From a virus: a stretch of DNA of 28,782 nt. The stretch covers positions 1 through 28,782 of IMG/VR virus record IMGVR_UViG_3300008113_000819; one strand, given 5' to 3'. The position numbers and the translations under genes were made by a program. Positions 6,940 to 14,581 of this stretch are shown here, one piece after another. Under the pieces are notes generated by a model. It was not told where the DNA came from. It was given only the letters and a program-made list of their open reading frames with translations, and did not search any database. The number at the start of each line of letters is the position of its first letter. Position 1 is the stretch's first letter.

Positions 6940-8589
6940 CTATTTAGCCTTTCCTTGGTTAGCTTTCCACTCCTGATACCGACGCTCTTTTTCTGCGTCG
7001 GTATACGGCGCTACTGCGTTTGCAGGCGGTTTAGTTGTACCTCGTATTGCGCCAGTCAACTCAGCTTTTTGTTCTTTAAAGCCCGCCATTCGGTTTTGCG
7101 TTTCTTCCCGCATGGTGTTAAGCACCGCTTGAACATCCTGCGGTGTTTGTGCTGCGTTCAGCAGCTCTTCCATACGTTTAATTTCAGACACTGCTACCGC
7201 TGTGTTGCCCATACTGCCGGACACAATCTTGCCGTATTCGTTTTGTACGGCCTTAATAGCTACAGCCAGCGCAGCCAAATTAGGGTCGCCAGATGAGGCT
7301 TTCTTGCCGACGTTAATCCATTTCTGCAACAAAGGCACGCCGGTGTTATCCGTTTTTTTGCTTAGTCGATCAACAATGTCGACGTTCTTGACAAAGTTCT
7401 TTTCAAACGCGCCGACCATCGTTTCTTGCTTAGTCAGCTGCGTTAGCGCTGAAGTATTAGCTTTATTGGCAAGCTGAGAGACGCGGTCGGGGTTGATACC
7501 TTTTTCTTTAGCTAAAGCCGCCGCGCGGTCTACGATAGCGTCACGATTAGGTCTGCTAACCGATGGCAACGTACCATCAGTTAAGAAACGATCAGCCGCC
7601 ATGTCCAGCGCATCTTTAGATAACGTCGGGGCGGTAACAACCACCGAAGGTTTCCATTCCGTGTCCTTGCGGATGTCTGCTCTGTACTCTTTAATGCGCT
7701 GTATCAGCTTGGGGTTCTTGGGGTCTTGCGCCAACGCGTCTTCCAGCTTGACCAACTCATCCTGCTTACGCGCCAAATCAGACAAGTGTTCCGAAGGGTT
7801 AACCAGCTTCGAGATACGCGCGTCGTATTGCGTTAGCCGAGGATCGTTAGCATCTTTAGCCGCAATTTCACCGCGCTCACGCTGCAGCCGCGCTAGGTCG
7901 CTTTCGTTTTCGCGTGCCGGTGCACGGAACAATTCTTCGCCGGTAGGCGACACAAGCACACCGCCAGGAGCCACCGATATAGGCTTGTTAGCTTCACGGC
8001 GCTCTTTTATCATGTCGAACAACTCTTTTGGGTTGGCCGCCATTGCCTGCATACGCCAGTTTTCTGGGTCGCGGTAAAACTCTTGCGTGTTAGATTCAAT
8101 CGCGCGCTCAAGCGGCTGAATAGCCTCTAAATACGGTTTTAGGTGAGGGTTGTTATACGCCGCAGTGGTGTACTCAACAACGTCATATTCATTTCGAATG
8201 CTGGGTACTAACGTCTTAAACGAGCTAAACGTGTTCGTAAAGTTTTTAAACTTGTTAGCCTCTATTTTTTCTTCCAACTCTGCGCGCTTTTGCCCACGCG
8301 TCATTACTTCTTCAAGCAAATCAGGCGCTTCTGCTTGCACCCGATTGAGGTATTCTGGCGACCCAATTTGCAGTTTTGGGTCGGCATGAATGCGCGATAG
8401 CGCGTTGCGCTGTTGACTTACGCGCTGCGCGTCCGCCATCTTTATTTGCTGGTCTTGCATCCGCAAGGCATTCAAATTTGACGCTTCTTGCAACCCGCGC
8501 AGCTCCATAGCGCGCGCCATAGCGTTCATCGGCGGTTCAATCTGAATGCCTTTGAGCTGCCCTGGGATGGTGTAATCGATAGTCGCCAT
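6940..8589 (-). CDS. Putative DNA ejection (internal virion) protein, P22 gp20 position
   Basis: This 549-aa protein is almost entirely helical and rich in Ala, Gln, Lys and Glu. The N-terminal region (GIQIEPPMNAMARAMELRG, then LQEASNLNALRMQDQQIKMA) is a pattern I recall in internal virion proteins of short-tailed phages. Long helices continue to about residue 510, and the protein ends in a charged tail (TDAEKERRYQEWKANQGKAK). There are no clear membrane segments or enzymatic motifs. It sits between the gp7-like and gp16-position genes and is two bases from the latter, so the three are co-translated. By position it corresponds to P22 gp20, one of the ejected proteins that help move DNA into the cell. 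Confidence 0.62.
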   Translation of the reverse strand: MATIDYTIPGQLKGIQIEPPMNAMARAMELRGLQEASNLNALRMQDQQIKMADAQRVSQQRNALSRIHADPKLQIGSPEYLNRVQAEAPDLLEEVMTRGQKRAELEEKIEANKFKNFTNTFSSFKTLVPSIRNEYDVVEYTTAAYNNPHLKPYLEAIQPLERAIESNTQEFYRDPENWRMQAMAANPKELFDMIKERREANKPISVAPGGVLVSPTGEELFRAPARENESDLARLQRERGEIAAKDANDPRLTQYDARISKLVNPSEHLSDLARKQDELVKLEDALAQDPKNPKLIQRIKEYRADIRKDTEWKPSVVVTAPTLSKDALDMAADRFLTDGTLPSVSRPNRDAIVDRAAALAKEKGINPDRVSQLANKANTSALTQLTKQETMVGAFEKNFVKNVDIVDRLSKKTDNTGVPLLQKWINVGKKASSGDPNLAALAVAIKAVQNEYGKIVSGSMGNTAVAVSEIKRMEELLNAAQTPQDVQAVLNTMREETQNRMAGFKEQKAELTGAIRGTTKPPANAVAPYTDAEKERRYQEWKANQGKAK

Positions 8590-8606
8590 AACTAACCCGT
8601 GTCTTT

Positions 8607-9320
8607 CTAGTATTTAGAGTAATCGCTAGTAGAGCTGCCAATTTGCATTAAGCGGGGGTCGGGCGCGCCGTAATTCTGTTGCTTCGGAAAAAACCGATCC
8701 ATCATCTGCTGATTCTGGTAGTAGTTCACGCCTTGGCCTAGCGCGTTAGTCAACGCGTTTGCAGTGTTCACGTAGCCCGACGCGCGGATGTTGCCCATCG
8801 CAACAGCGTTTGCCGCTTGTGCTTGCCCTAATTGACCGGCTTGATTAGCAATATTTTGCGAGGTTGTTTGGCCCATGCCTGCCAAACTTTGCAGCGGGTT
8901 AAGACGTGCGTTACGTTCAGCTTGATAGCGGTTAAATGCGTTAGTGAATTCATCCGATGCAAGCTCTTGGCCAAAACGCGTAGTGCCCCGTAAAGTAGCG
9001 CCGGACTGACCCATACCTCTTGCTAATGCGCTGTTTTCTAGGGCGCGTAGGCCTTCTTTCAACCGAAATCCGTAGCCGGGGTCACGCTGAAATTTCTCCA
9101 TTGTGAAGGGCTCGTAACGAGACGCCGCCACCAGCTCGGGCAGCGCGTTGACGCCTACTTGACGAAACGGCTCTTGCAGCTCAACCTGCCGATTGAACAT
9201 ACGCTCTTGCGCGGCTGTGCTTTCACGCGTAGCCGCAGCTTGCGCTTTAGATGCTCTGTTGCTGGCGCTTGCGCCAATAGCCGCGCCGCCTACAATTGCT
9301 GCTGCTGTCCATCCAGCCAT
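8607..9320 (-). CDS. DNA transfer (ejection) protein, P22 gp7-like
   Basis: This 237-aa protein starts with a hydrophobic Ala/Gly segment (WTAAAIVGGAAIGASASN) followed by a helix (ASKAQAAATRESTAAQERMF). P22 gp7 is known to lose a short N-terminal peptide during maturation, and this start could be treated the same way. The core motifs PGYGFRLKEGLRALENSALARG (residues about 77-98, read with its flanking RD) and GATLRGTTRFGQELASDEFT are characteristic of this family as I know it. The C-terminus is Gln/Asn-rich with NQQMMDRFFPKQ. AAGGAGA is seven bases before the ATG. The start lies 31 bases inside the upstream cupin-like gene, so that overlap is real. Confidence 0.82.
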   Translation of the reverse strand: MAGWTAAAIVGGAAIGASASNRASKAQAAATRESTAAQERMFNRQVELQEPFRQVGVNALPELVAASRYEPFTMEKFQRDPGYGFRLKEGLRALENSALARGMGQSGATLRGTTRFGQELASDEFTNAFNRYQAERNARLNPLQSLAGMGQTTSQNIANQAGQLGQAQAANAVAMGNIRASGYVNTANALTNALGQGVNYYQNQQMMDRFFPKQQNYGAPDPRLMQIGSSTSDYSKY

Positions 9321-9817
9321 AATACTTCTCCTTCGGTTTCGTTCGTAAGTGCTAGACGTTTGCGGGCGTCACCCAATCCGCACTCCGGCACGACGTAAAG
9401 CCGTTCTTCAAGTAAATCTAAATCTTGGCAGTCGTCTGGGTTGTCGTATATATCCACCCAAACCACTTCATCTTCAAACACCCGCCCTGCCCGCTGTTCG
9501 CCTGCTTTAGCATCAAACTCGCATGGCGCGTTTAGTATGACGACATCAGTATCAATATTGACCGCAATCTTGCCTTTTTCCAACCGTACGCGGTAGCCTG
9601 TCTTATGCGCTGCGCCTGTCAAAACCGTCCACGGCGGCACCGTAATCTTTCGCTCATACACGCCCGGCAAAAATGTGTGTGTCGTTACAATATCTGCTTG
9701 CGGCGCCTGCAACAGCTCATCTTGTAGTGCAACAACCTTTTGCCTCATTAACTCCGGCGTAACAAGCTGCGTGCCGTCGGGGTTAAATATCTCAACCGCG
9801 TTCACATCACCACCCAT
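9290..9817 (-). CDS. Cupin-like virion-region protein (175 aa)
   Basis: The central part (about 44-140) has the strand pattern of a phage cupin-like family: THTFLPGVYERKITVPPWTV, then TGAAHKTGYRVRLEKGKIAV, then an APCEFDAKAGEQRAG strand and VVWVDIYDNPDD. The usual family sequence is close to PGVYAREI-x-PAGT-x2-x-G-x2-HK, so the fold call is reasonable although cupin metal ligands are not all present. Members sit among tail and ejection genes in many podoviruses, with no defined function; a structural or sugar-binding role is possible. The ATG overlaps the end of the fibre gene by 16 bases and the 3' end overlaps the gp7-like gene by 31, both unusually long for this operon. Confidence 0.72.
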   Translation of the reverse strand: MGGDVNAVEIFNPDGTQLVTPELMRQKVVALQDELLQAPQADIVTTHTFLPGVYERKITVPPWTVLTGAAHKTGYRVRLEKGKIAVNIDTDVVILNAPCEFDAKAGEQRAGRVFEDEVVWVDIYDNPDDCQDLDLLEERLYVVPECGLGDARKRLALTNETEGEVLWLDGQQQQL

Positions 9818-11289
9818 CGTGAGCCGCTGGCTACTGTCACCGTCGTGCCGCTCGCCACCGTAACCGGCCCAGCTGACATGCCCGACGTACCTGCTGCAAT
9901 GGTATAGCTGACATCAATCGTTAGATTATTGACAAATATGCCATTGCCCGCTATGAAATGCTCAGATGTTAATTCACCTGTGCTGGGTTTGTACAGATAT
10001 TTGGCGTTGCTGGTATAGATGGTCGACAACGCGCCGGAGGTGGCTGCCGCAAAGGTCGGGTAGACATTTGTTGCGGTTGTGGTGTCGTTCGTAATCGTCG
10101 CGCCCGAGCCAGTAGCCAACGCCCAGACAGCCGTCGTGCCATTCGAGGTCAGAACGTAGTTGTTCGCCCCAATCGGCAGGCGGGTCGAGCTGTTGGCACC
10201 GTTGCCAATGATCAGATCGCCCGTGCTGGTGACTGGCGACAAGGCATTAAAGGCTGCGCTGGCAGTTGTCTGGCCTGTACCGCCGTTAGCAATCGGCAGC
10301 GTACCCGTCACTTGGGTAGTCAGGTCAACCCCAGTCAGCGTGCCACCGAGTGTCAGGCTGCCGCTGGATGTCACCGTGCCCGACAGGCTGATGCCGTTGA
10401 CCGTACCGGTGCCAGAGACGCTGGTCACCGTACCGACGTACTGATCATTGGAGGTGATGGTGAAGTTTGGGTACGTGCCGGTAACGCTGGTCGTACCTGC
10501 GCCTGTCAGCGATACGATCTGGTCGGGTGCGGTGTTGGTGACGGTAAAGCTGGGGTATGTGCCTGTCACGCTCATACCCGTGCCAGCCGCTATGGAAACG
10601 ACTTGGTCTGGTGCGGTATTAGTTACGGTAAAGCTGGGGTAAGTGCCTGACGTGCTAATACCTGTGCCACCAGTAAGTGACACCACTTGATCAGGCGCCG
10701 TATTTGTAATGGTAAAGCTAGGGTACGTGCCCGAGGTGCTGATGCCTGTGCCGCCGGTCAGCGACACCACCTGATCTGGCGCCGAATTATCAATCGTGAC
10801 CGCCACCGAGCCGTCATAGGTTGTACCAACGCTGTACGAAATGCCAGTGCCCGCCGTCAACGCATTGGCTACACTGCCTGCTTGGCCGGTTGTGTTTTGG
10901 TTAAGCGTTGGCACGTCGGCAACCTGAATGGCGCTCAAAGCCGCGTTAGTGCCGTTTGAGCGCAGGTAGTAGCCTGACGTTTGCGTGCCTGTTAGCGCGG
11001 TAATGGCGGCGGCTGCCGTAGTCTGGCCTGTGCCACCGTTATCGACATCCAGCGTGCCTGCCAGCGTGATGGTGCCTGATGTTGTGACAGGGCCGCCTGA
11101 AGTCGTCAGGCCTGTCGTGCCGCCGGAGACATTGACCGAAGTGACCGTGCCAGAACCGCCGCCTGTATTGGCTTTGTTCAGCAGGTTTAGGAAGAACCGG
11201 TACCAATCACGCGACACCATCCCCGTCCGGTCGTCGGTGATTGGCGACTGGTTCTTAGGTATCTGCGGTTCGTTATCGGCGTTAGGCAT
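9802..11289 (-). CDS. Repeat-rich tail fibre protein (495 aa)
   Basis: The N-terminal segment (PKNQSPITDDRTGMVSRDWY, then RFFLNLLNKANTGGG) is a common anchor in phage fibres. Two NGGTGQTTA(S/A) motifs (about residues 84-92 and 335-343) are also typical. Between them lie four near-identical units of about 31 residues with the pattern APDQ(V/I)VS(L/I)-x5-G-x-(S/T)-x2-GTYP-x-FT(I/V)(T), and a fifth diverged one. The C-terminus (VSYTIAAGTSGMSAG, then ending VASGSRWVVM) is the same module found, interrupted, in the spike at 3947-4837. Its position just after the gp10-like gene is where P22 encodes the gp26 needle, so a needle-like role is an alternative. Almost no charged residues occur in the repeats. 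Confidence 0.85.
   Translation of the reverse strand: MPNADNEPQIPKNQSPITDDRTGMVSRDWYRFFLNLLNKANTGGGSGTVTSVNVSGGTTGLTTSGGPVTTSGTITLAGTLDVDNGGTGQTTAAAAITALTGTQTSGYYLRSNGTNAALSAIQVADVPTLNQNTTGQAGSVANALTAGTGISYSVGTTYDGSVAVTIDNSAPDQVVSLTGGTGISTSGTYPSFTITNTAPDQVVSLTGGTGISTSGTYPSFTVTNTAPDQVVSIAAGTGMSVTGTYPSFTVTNTAPDQIVSLTGAGTTSVTGTYPNFTITSNDQYVGTVTSVSGTGTVNGISLSGTVTSSGSLTLGGTLTGVDLTTQVTGTLPIANGGTGQTTASAAFNALSPVTSTGDLIIGNGANSSTRLPIGANNYVLTSNGTTAVWALATGSGATITNDTTTATNVYPTFAAATSGALSTIYTSNAKYLYKPSTGELTSEHFIAGNGIFVNNLTIDVSYTIAAGTSGMSAGPVTVASGTTVTVASGSRWVVM
9802..11289 (-). repeat. Four or more ~31-residue tandem repeats within the fibre gene
   Basis: Within the fibre gene, about 10440-10800, units with APDQ(V/I)VS..GTYP-x-FT recur at intervals of about 93 bases. 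The protein copies are nearly identical, while the DNA copies differ at many third positions, so the repeats are old and kept by selection on the protein, with little recent DNA-level copying. Confidence 0.78.
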
Positions 11290-11767
11290 TGGTGCCGGTC
11301 AACACTAACTCGGCACCCATGATGGCGATCTTGACGGGGTCGGTGCCGGACACCTCGTACACGCGGTCACGCAACTTGTCGGTCATGCCCAGCCGCCGCC
11401 AGAAGGCACGGTAGCCGTAGTTGCCGATCTTGCCCATGCCCGTCCAATGCTCGTTTGACCAGGTGTGGCCACCGTCATCCGACCAGCGCATGATGACCTG
11501 CGGGTCGTTGCCTTGGCCGGTGATCAGACCAACACCTGTCTCGCACTCAAGCTGCAGCGTGTGCTGGGCAGTACGCTTTAGGTTGTTCTGGCGGGTGGGC
11601 AGTGCCCGCCACGACCGCAACCAGGTTGTCGTCAGCAAACACGTCCAAGTCGTACGCGTAAATCTTGCCGTTCTGGAAGTCCCCAACGACGACCTCGTTG
11701 TTGTAGAACATCTGGCAGTTGGCACGGTGGCGAATAAAGTCACCGTTGGCAAAGCCTGCACGCTCAT
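11282..11767 (-). CDS. gp10-like stabilisation protein, C-terminal part in shifted frame
   Basis: From about position 11625 leftward this frame encodes the conserved C-terminal end of the P22 gp10-like family: WLRSWRALPTRQNNLKR, QLECETGVGLITGQGNDPQV, WSDDGGHTWSNEHW, RRLGMTDKLRDRVYEVSGTD. Upstream of about 11625 the frame (MSVQALPTVTLF..) is an artefact read in the wrong frame, so the ATG at 11767 is probably not a true start. Joined to the first 360 residues of the preceding frame, these 113 residues give about 473 aa, close to the 472 aa of P22 gp10. The joint needs a +1 shift, meaning one extra base or a ribosomal frameshift. It overlaps the fibre gene start by eight bases. Confidence 0.75.
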   Translation of the reverse strand: MSVQALPTVTLFATVPTARCSTTTRSSLGTSRTARFTRTTWTCLLTTTWLRSWRALPTRQNNLKRTAQHTLQLECETGVGLITGQGNDPQVIMRWSDDGGHTWSNEHWTGMGKIGNYGYRAFWRRLGMTDKLRDRVYEVSGTDPVKIAIMGAELVLTGTNA

Positions 11768-12704
11768 GCCATGCGCCGGTAGCTACGTCAAACACCCAAG
11801 TGCGTTGGGCGCTTGGAAAGCTCAGCACGTAAAAGGCATGGCCGTCTTGCTGATAGGTAAAACCAATGGCGTCCGAGATGGAGCCGTAGCTCTGGATAGC
11901 GAATTCGACCGCATGGGTCGAGACACGCTGGCCTGTATAGCCTTGAGCACGGAACACCACGCCTTGACCACGGGCGTCAGACCCAAGCCAAAACAGCGAG
12001 TTGTCCATCTTGGCAACCGAGTAAGTAGCTGCGCAGCCTAGCTCGTTGACGGCACCTTGGATGCGAGCCAACGGGAAGGGTGAGGTGCCTGCGTTGTACC
12101 AGACCTCAACCGACTGGGTGCCAAACAGCCACACCTCGCGGTGGTCGACAAACAGCGACACCAAGTTGTCCGGCATACCTTCGGCGCTGGCAAAGCTCAG
12201 CGGGTCAAGCTGCGTGCCATCCAGCAGCTCAGACACCCAAAACTTCTGGGAGTTAGGCTCTTGGAAGATAAAGTAGCCATCCAAATAGCCGACTGTTACC
12301 GCGCCGGGAAAGTCTACGTCCGTGATCTCGGCGTACTCTTCGGTTGACGCGTCGTAGATAAACCCTTCAGGGTTTGCCGCGATGAAGAGCTGCGTGCCGT
12401 TGTCAACCATCGACACAGGCCCAGTGCCCGACACGCCGCCGATCTGGGTAACCGTCCAGTTGGTGTCAACCCGATACAGCCGAGAGCCCGACACCACGTA
12501 GCCATAGCCGCCGTACGACCACAGGCCACGGATTGGGCCCGTACCGACGGTGGCCAATCGGCGCAAGCCTGGCGCGCGGTTCAGGTACGCAGGCTCGTTG
12601 CCTTCTGGCGACGGGGTAATTTCTGGGTACAGGTTGACCATACGCGCCGCCGCAGCGTTCAAGCTGCGCGCGACGTACGATTGGCCTAAGATGGGCGTCT
12701 TCAC
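11547..12704 (-). CDS. P22 gp10-like packaged-DNA stabilisation protein, N-terminal part (frameshifted)
   Basis: The gp10 family forms the tail hub that closes the portal channel and holds packaged DNA. The start (GTG at 12704, KTPILGQSYVARSLNAAAAR, then MVNLYPEI) and later motifs (NRAPGLRRLATVGTGPIRGL, QSVEVWYNAG, NELGCAATYSVAKMDNSLFW, GDFIRHRANCQMFYNN) are family-typical. The frame is good to about residue 360 (DLDVFADDN). After that it reads a low-quality tail (VAGTAHPPEQPKAYCPAHAAA) and stops, while the real C-terminus continues in the +1 frame. The GTG overlaps the stop of the 53-aa gene (GTGA). A GC-rich inverted repeat at 11591-11611 lies beside the break. Either a sequencing or assembly error, a mutation, or frameshifting explains it. 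Confidence 0.85.
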   Translation of the reverse strand: MKTPILGQSYVARSLNAAAARMVNLYPEITPSPEGNEPAYLNRAPGLRRLATVGTGPIRGLWSYGGYGYVVSGSRLYRVDTNWTVTQIGGVSGTGPVSMVDNGTQLFIAANPEGFIYDASTEEYAEITDVDFPGAVTVGYLDGYFIFQEPNSQKFWVSELLDGTQLDPLSFASAEGMPDNLVSLFVDHREVWLFGTQSVEVWYNAGTSPFPLARIQGAVNELGCAATYSVAKMDNSLFWLGSDARGQGVVFRAQGYTGQRVSTHAVEFAIQSYGSISDAIGFTYQQDGHAFYVLSFPSAQRTWVFDVATGAWHERAGFANGDFIRHRANCQMFYNNEVVVGDFQNGKIYAYDLDVFADDNLVAVVAGTAHPPEQPKAYCPAHAAA

Positions 12705-12862
12705 TCTGCACCTAACTTACGTAAACCTTTGCCAGTAGACCAAAGCCAATCGCCAAACCGGGCGGCTAACTGGGGCGGCAAAAAGATTTCGAGCGCGGGC
12801 GAGTACATGCGTTTAGTGCGCGCGTTGAACTCAAACCAGCGAGAACGAAAAGTAACCTCCAT
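12701..12862 (-). CDS. Small basic protein (53 aa) between gp4-like and gp10-like genes
   Basis: The frame encodes MEVTFRSRWFEFNARTKRMY and continues SPALEIFLPPQLAARFGDWL, ending in a basic tail (STGKGLRKLGAE). It is exactly fitted between its neighbours: its ATG shares one base with the stop of the gp4-like gene (TGATG) and its stop overlaps the GTG start of the gp10-like gene (GTGA). Such double coupling strongly favours a real gene. The aromatic, basic composition could suit a small virion or head-completion component, but I do not recognise a family. There is no membrane segment or signal peptide. Confidence 0.7.
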   Translation of the reverse strand: MEVTFRSRWFEFNARTKRMYSPALEIFLPPQLAARFGDWLWSTGKGLRKLGAE

Positions 12863-13572
12863 CAGAAGTTACCTGCGTAGATGTTGTAACGCTGGTGGGT
12901 TGCAACCAGCGAGTACGGCATGGACATCACGTCATCTGGGTTGTTGATGCGCTTCAGATTCCGCTTAGATGTCATTGCGATCCGCGTTACCTGCGGCATG
13001 GGCTCAACACCAAACTCGTTGGCAATCTCCATCGCCAAGTTGTACTTAAACGCCCGCAGGTAGCCCGGCGGGAAGGATAATACGGTGTTGAGCGTAGCTG
13101 GCTTATCCAGCTGCTGCACCGACACAAAATGCCATTCCAAAAGCCGCGTAGGCTTTGGATAGATGGTCATCGTGATGTTGGGGAACGTATTGTTGACGAA
13201 CATGACCTGCGGATACGTGCTGGTCACGGTCTTAACCGCAATGCCATCGTACTGCTGCTGGTTGATCAGCTTAATGCCGTACGAGACGTTGGTCTGCGGG
13301 TCACGGAAATACGTCGCATCGTCAATCAGAATCGGACGATTGCCGACAAAGTTGCCGGTCGGCCCTAACGTGCGGGTAATCGTATCGGTTGGCCAGTTAA
13401 ACACCTGATCTTCCGTACAGAAGACGGCCAAACGCTCGGTATTCCACGAATCAATCATCTGATTCATGGCGGTCAGCGCATCTTGCGCTGCTTGCGGGGA
13501 AGGCTCTTCACCTTCAGCCAGCTGGCCGATAAGCCGGAGGGCCGCTTTAATCTGGTCGAAGGCGGTTGCCAT
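12862..13572 (-). CDS. Head-tail connector / head completion protein, P22 gp4-like
   Basis: This 236-aa protein fits the P22 gp4-type tail accessory family, which assembles as a ring under the portal before gp10 is added. The N-terminus (IKAALRLIGQLAEGEEPSPQ, then AAQDALTAMNQMIDSWNTER) is the family-typical helical bundle. It is followed by a beta-rich middle (FNWPTDTITRTLGPTGNFVG, IYPKPTRLLEWHFVSVQQLD) and a helical C-terminus (GYLRAFKYNLAMEIANEFGV, KRNLKRINNPDD). It is longer than P22 gp4 (166 aa). AAGGAG overlapping the upstream TAA (TAAGGAG) lies five bases before the ATG. Order gp4-like then gp10-like matches P22. Confidence 0.83.
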   Translation of the reverse strand: MATAFDQIKAALRLIGQLAEGEEPSPQAAQDALTAMNQMIDSWNTERLAVFCTEDQVFNWPTDTITRTLGPTGNFVGNRPILIDDATYFRDPQTNVSYGIKLINQQQYDGIAVKTVTSTYPQVMFVNNTFPNITMTIYPKPTRLLEWHFVSVQQLDKPATLNTVLSFPPGYLRAFKYNLAMEIANEFGVEPMPQVTRIAMTSKRNLKRINNPDDVMSMPYSLVATHQRYNIYAGNF

Positions 13573-13581
13573 TCAAGCTCC

Positions 13582-13782
13582 TTATTCTGCCGCTGCTACC
13601 TCTACAGGTGGGCGGCTACGACGACGTTTGGGTTCCAGCTCGTTGACTGGCGCCGCTTCTTCGAGAGCCGAAGGCGTGTCGGGATTATACCGTTCCCATC
13701 CGTTTTGTTCATCAAATTCGGCTTCCATCGCCATTGTGGCTACTTTGGATCCGTGAACCGGGTGTCGGAGATAAATTGTCAT
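13582..13782 (-). CDS. Small acidic/basic protein (66 aa), unknown
   Basis: The protein starts MTIYLRHPVHGSKVATMAME and continues AEFDEQNGWERYNPD, an opening I recall from many uncultured phage genomes near the coat gene. The C-terminal half is a Glu-rich stretch followed by a basic patch (EPKRRRSRPPVEVAAAE). NGWERYNPD resembles the short motif found at head-tail genes of siphoviruses and podoviruses in which the protein recognises or caps neighbouring virion parts, but no function is established. Its start follows one of the three UUCG hairpins, and its stop overlaps the ribosome-binding site of the gp4-like gene. Confidence 0.66.
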   Translation of the reverse strand: MTIYLRHPVHGSKVATMAMEAEFDEQNGWERYNPDTPSALEEAAPVNELEPKRRRSRPPVEVAAAE

Positions 13783-13790
13783 AGGGTGTA

Positions 13791-13808
13791 TAGGGGCCGA
13801 AGCCCCTA
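13791..13808 (-). promoter_or_regulatory. UUCG-tetraloop hairpin after the 94-aa gene (copy 3)
   Basis: In the minus-strand transcript this reads UAGGGGC-UUCG-GCCCCUA, a perfect seven-pair stem closed by the very stable C(UUCG)G tetraloop. It begins four bases after the stop of the 94-aa gene. The run of six A's lies upstream of the stem in this direction and no U-run follows, so it does not look like an intrinsic terminator for the operon. RNA stabilisation, processing or attenuation is more likely. Confidence 0.72.
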
Positions 13809-13812
13809 TTTT

Positions 13813-14097
13813 TTAAGCAACAACAGCAAATTGCCACTTCGTGCCGTCAGACACAAACAGCTTGCCAGCGCCTGTTGCGTTGCTGGTGGTGCCGATTGAA
13901 CCTTTAGGTGCGGAAGTAGTGGTGGAGTTAGCGGTAATTGCGGTAGTCAGAAAATACAAGCCAGCGGTTGCATTAGCGACGACTGCACTTGTGGTAGCAG
14001 TAGACGTAATGGTCGGGGCAGTAATTGCACCGGTAACCGATACGCTTTCAAACTCTGGATCTGAGTACGCAACACCAACAGCTTTAGTGTTAGGCAT
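13813..14097 (-). CDS. Small Thr/Ser/Ala-rich virion protein, decoration- or head-fibre-like (94 aa)
   Basis: The sequence (MPNTKAVGVAYSDPEFESVS, then TGAITAPTITSTATTSAVVA) is beta-type with almost no charge and ends GKLFVSDGTKWQFAVVA. The G-K-L-(F/Y)-V-S-D-G-(T/S)-K-W ending is typical of short repeats in phage head-fibre or decoration proteins. It lies second after the coat gene and carries a UUCG hairpin just after its stop, as the coat gene does, which suggests it is among the abundantly made structural products. Exact position on the particle is unknown. Confidence 0.65.
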   Translation of the reverse strand: MPNTKAVGVAYSDPEFESVSVTGAITAPTITSTATTSAVVANATAGLYFLTTAITANSTTTSAPKGSIGTTSNATGAGKLFVSDGTKWQFAVVA

Positions 14098-14115
14098 GAT
14101 CTATCCTTTAAATAA

Positions 14116-14133
14116 CGGGGGCCGAAGCCCCCG
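14116..14133 (-). promoter_or_regulatory. UUCG-tetraloop hairpin after the 137-aa gene (copy 2)
   Basis: The minus-strand transcript contains CGGGGGC-UUCG-GCCCCCG, a perfect seven-pair stem with the same loop and core as the hairpins at 13791-13808 and 14582-14599. It begins five bases after the stop of the 137-aa gene. No U-run follows it. Confidence 0.72.
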
Positions 14134-14138
14134 AGGTT

Positions 14139-14552
14139 TTAGCCGATGCGGTACAGAGTCCAAGTACCAACGCCGCTCTTGCGAGCACGGAAGATTTGCG
14201 CCGTGCCAGCAGTTGCAACAACGGTCATCAGACCAACCAGTGTCCAACCAGTGTTGGTTACCAGTGTGATCACACCTGAGCTGGAGCCGTCAACGTTAAC
14301 TACCGAGAAGTCAAACGAAACGCCTGGCTTGTCGGAGTTAGGCAGTGCAGCTTCCAGATCAGCTACGGTTGGCAGCGTGTAGCTGGCAGCCGATGCGCCT
14401 GGGCTGCCGAGCAGAATGCCGTTAAGCACTTGCGCTGCGGTCAGCGTTGCGGTTGCAGTAGCCGTTGCCGGTACTGGGATAACTTGAAAATTGGTTTCGT
14501 TGAGGTTGCCATCACCAATCTGATAGCCGCCTGCGCCGTTAGGAAGAGCCAT
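14139..14552 (-). CDS. Probable capsid decoration / minor head protein (137 aa)
   Basis: The protein starts MALPNGAGGYQIGDGNLNET and continues NFQVIPVPATATATATLTAA with further beta-rich stretches (SFDFSVVNVDGSSSGVITLV, TGWTLVGLMTVVATAGTAQI) and ends RARKSGVGTWTLYRIG. Composition is low-charge, Gly/Thr/Ala/Val-rich, with a typical size for a decoration protein. It is encoded directly after the coat gene, from which it is separated by 54 bases holding a UUCG hairpin and a ribosome-binding site (AAAGGAATTC before the ATG). The GTWTLYRI ending is common to this protein type in environmental phages. A stabilising head-surface role is inferred. Confidence 0.66.
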   Translation of the reverse strand: MALPNGAGGYQIGDGNLNETNFQVIPVPATATATATLTAAQVLNGILLGSPGASAASYTLPTVADLEAALPNSDKPGVSFDFSVVNVDGSSSGVITLVTNTGWTLVGLMTVVATAGTAQIFRARKSGVGTWTLYRIG

Positions 14553-14581
14553 GATGAATTCCTTTCAAATAGAGTCGTCAA

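Noticed and set aside
11591-11640. Programmed ribosomal frameshift in the gp10-like gene
   Set aside because: No slippery heptamer or known +1 signal is visible, gp10 relatives are not known to need a shift, and a single extra base near an inverted repeat is simpler. Left open as a finding but not annotated as programmed.
13791-13814. Plus-strand intrinsic terminator (stem followed by six T's)
   Set aside because: No plus-strand gene lies upstream, and the matching hairpins at the two other stops lack a T-run; the stem fits better as a minus-strand mRNA hairpin.
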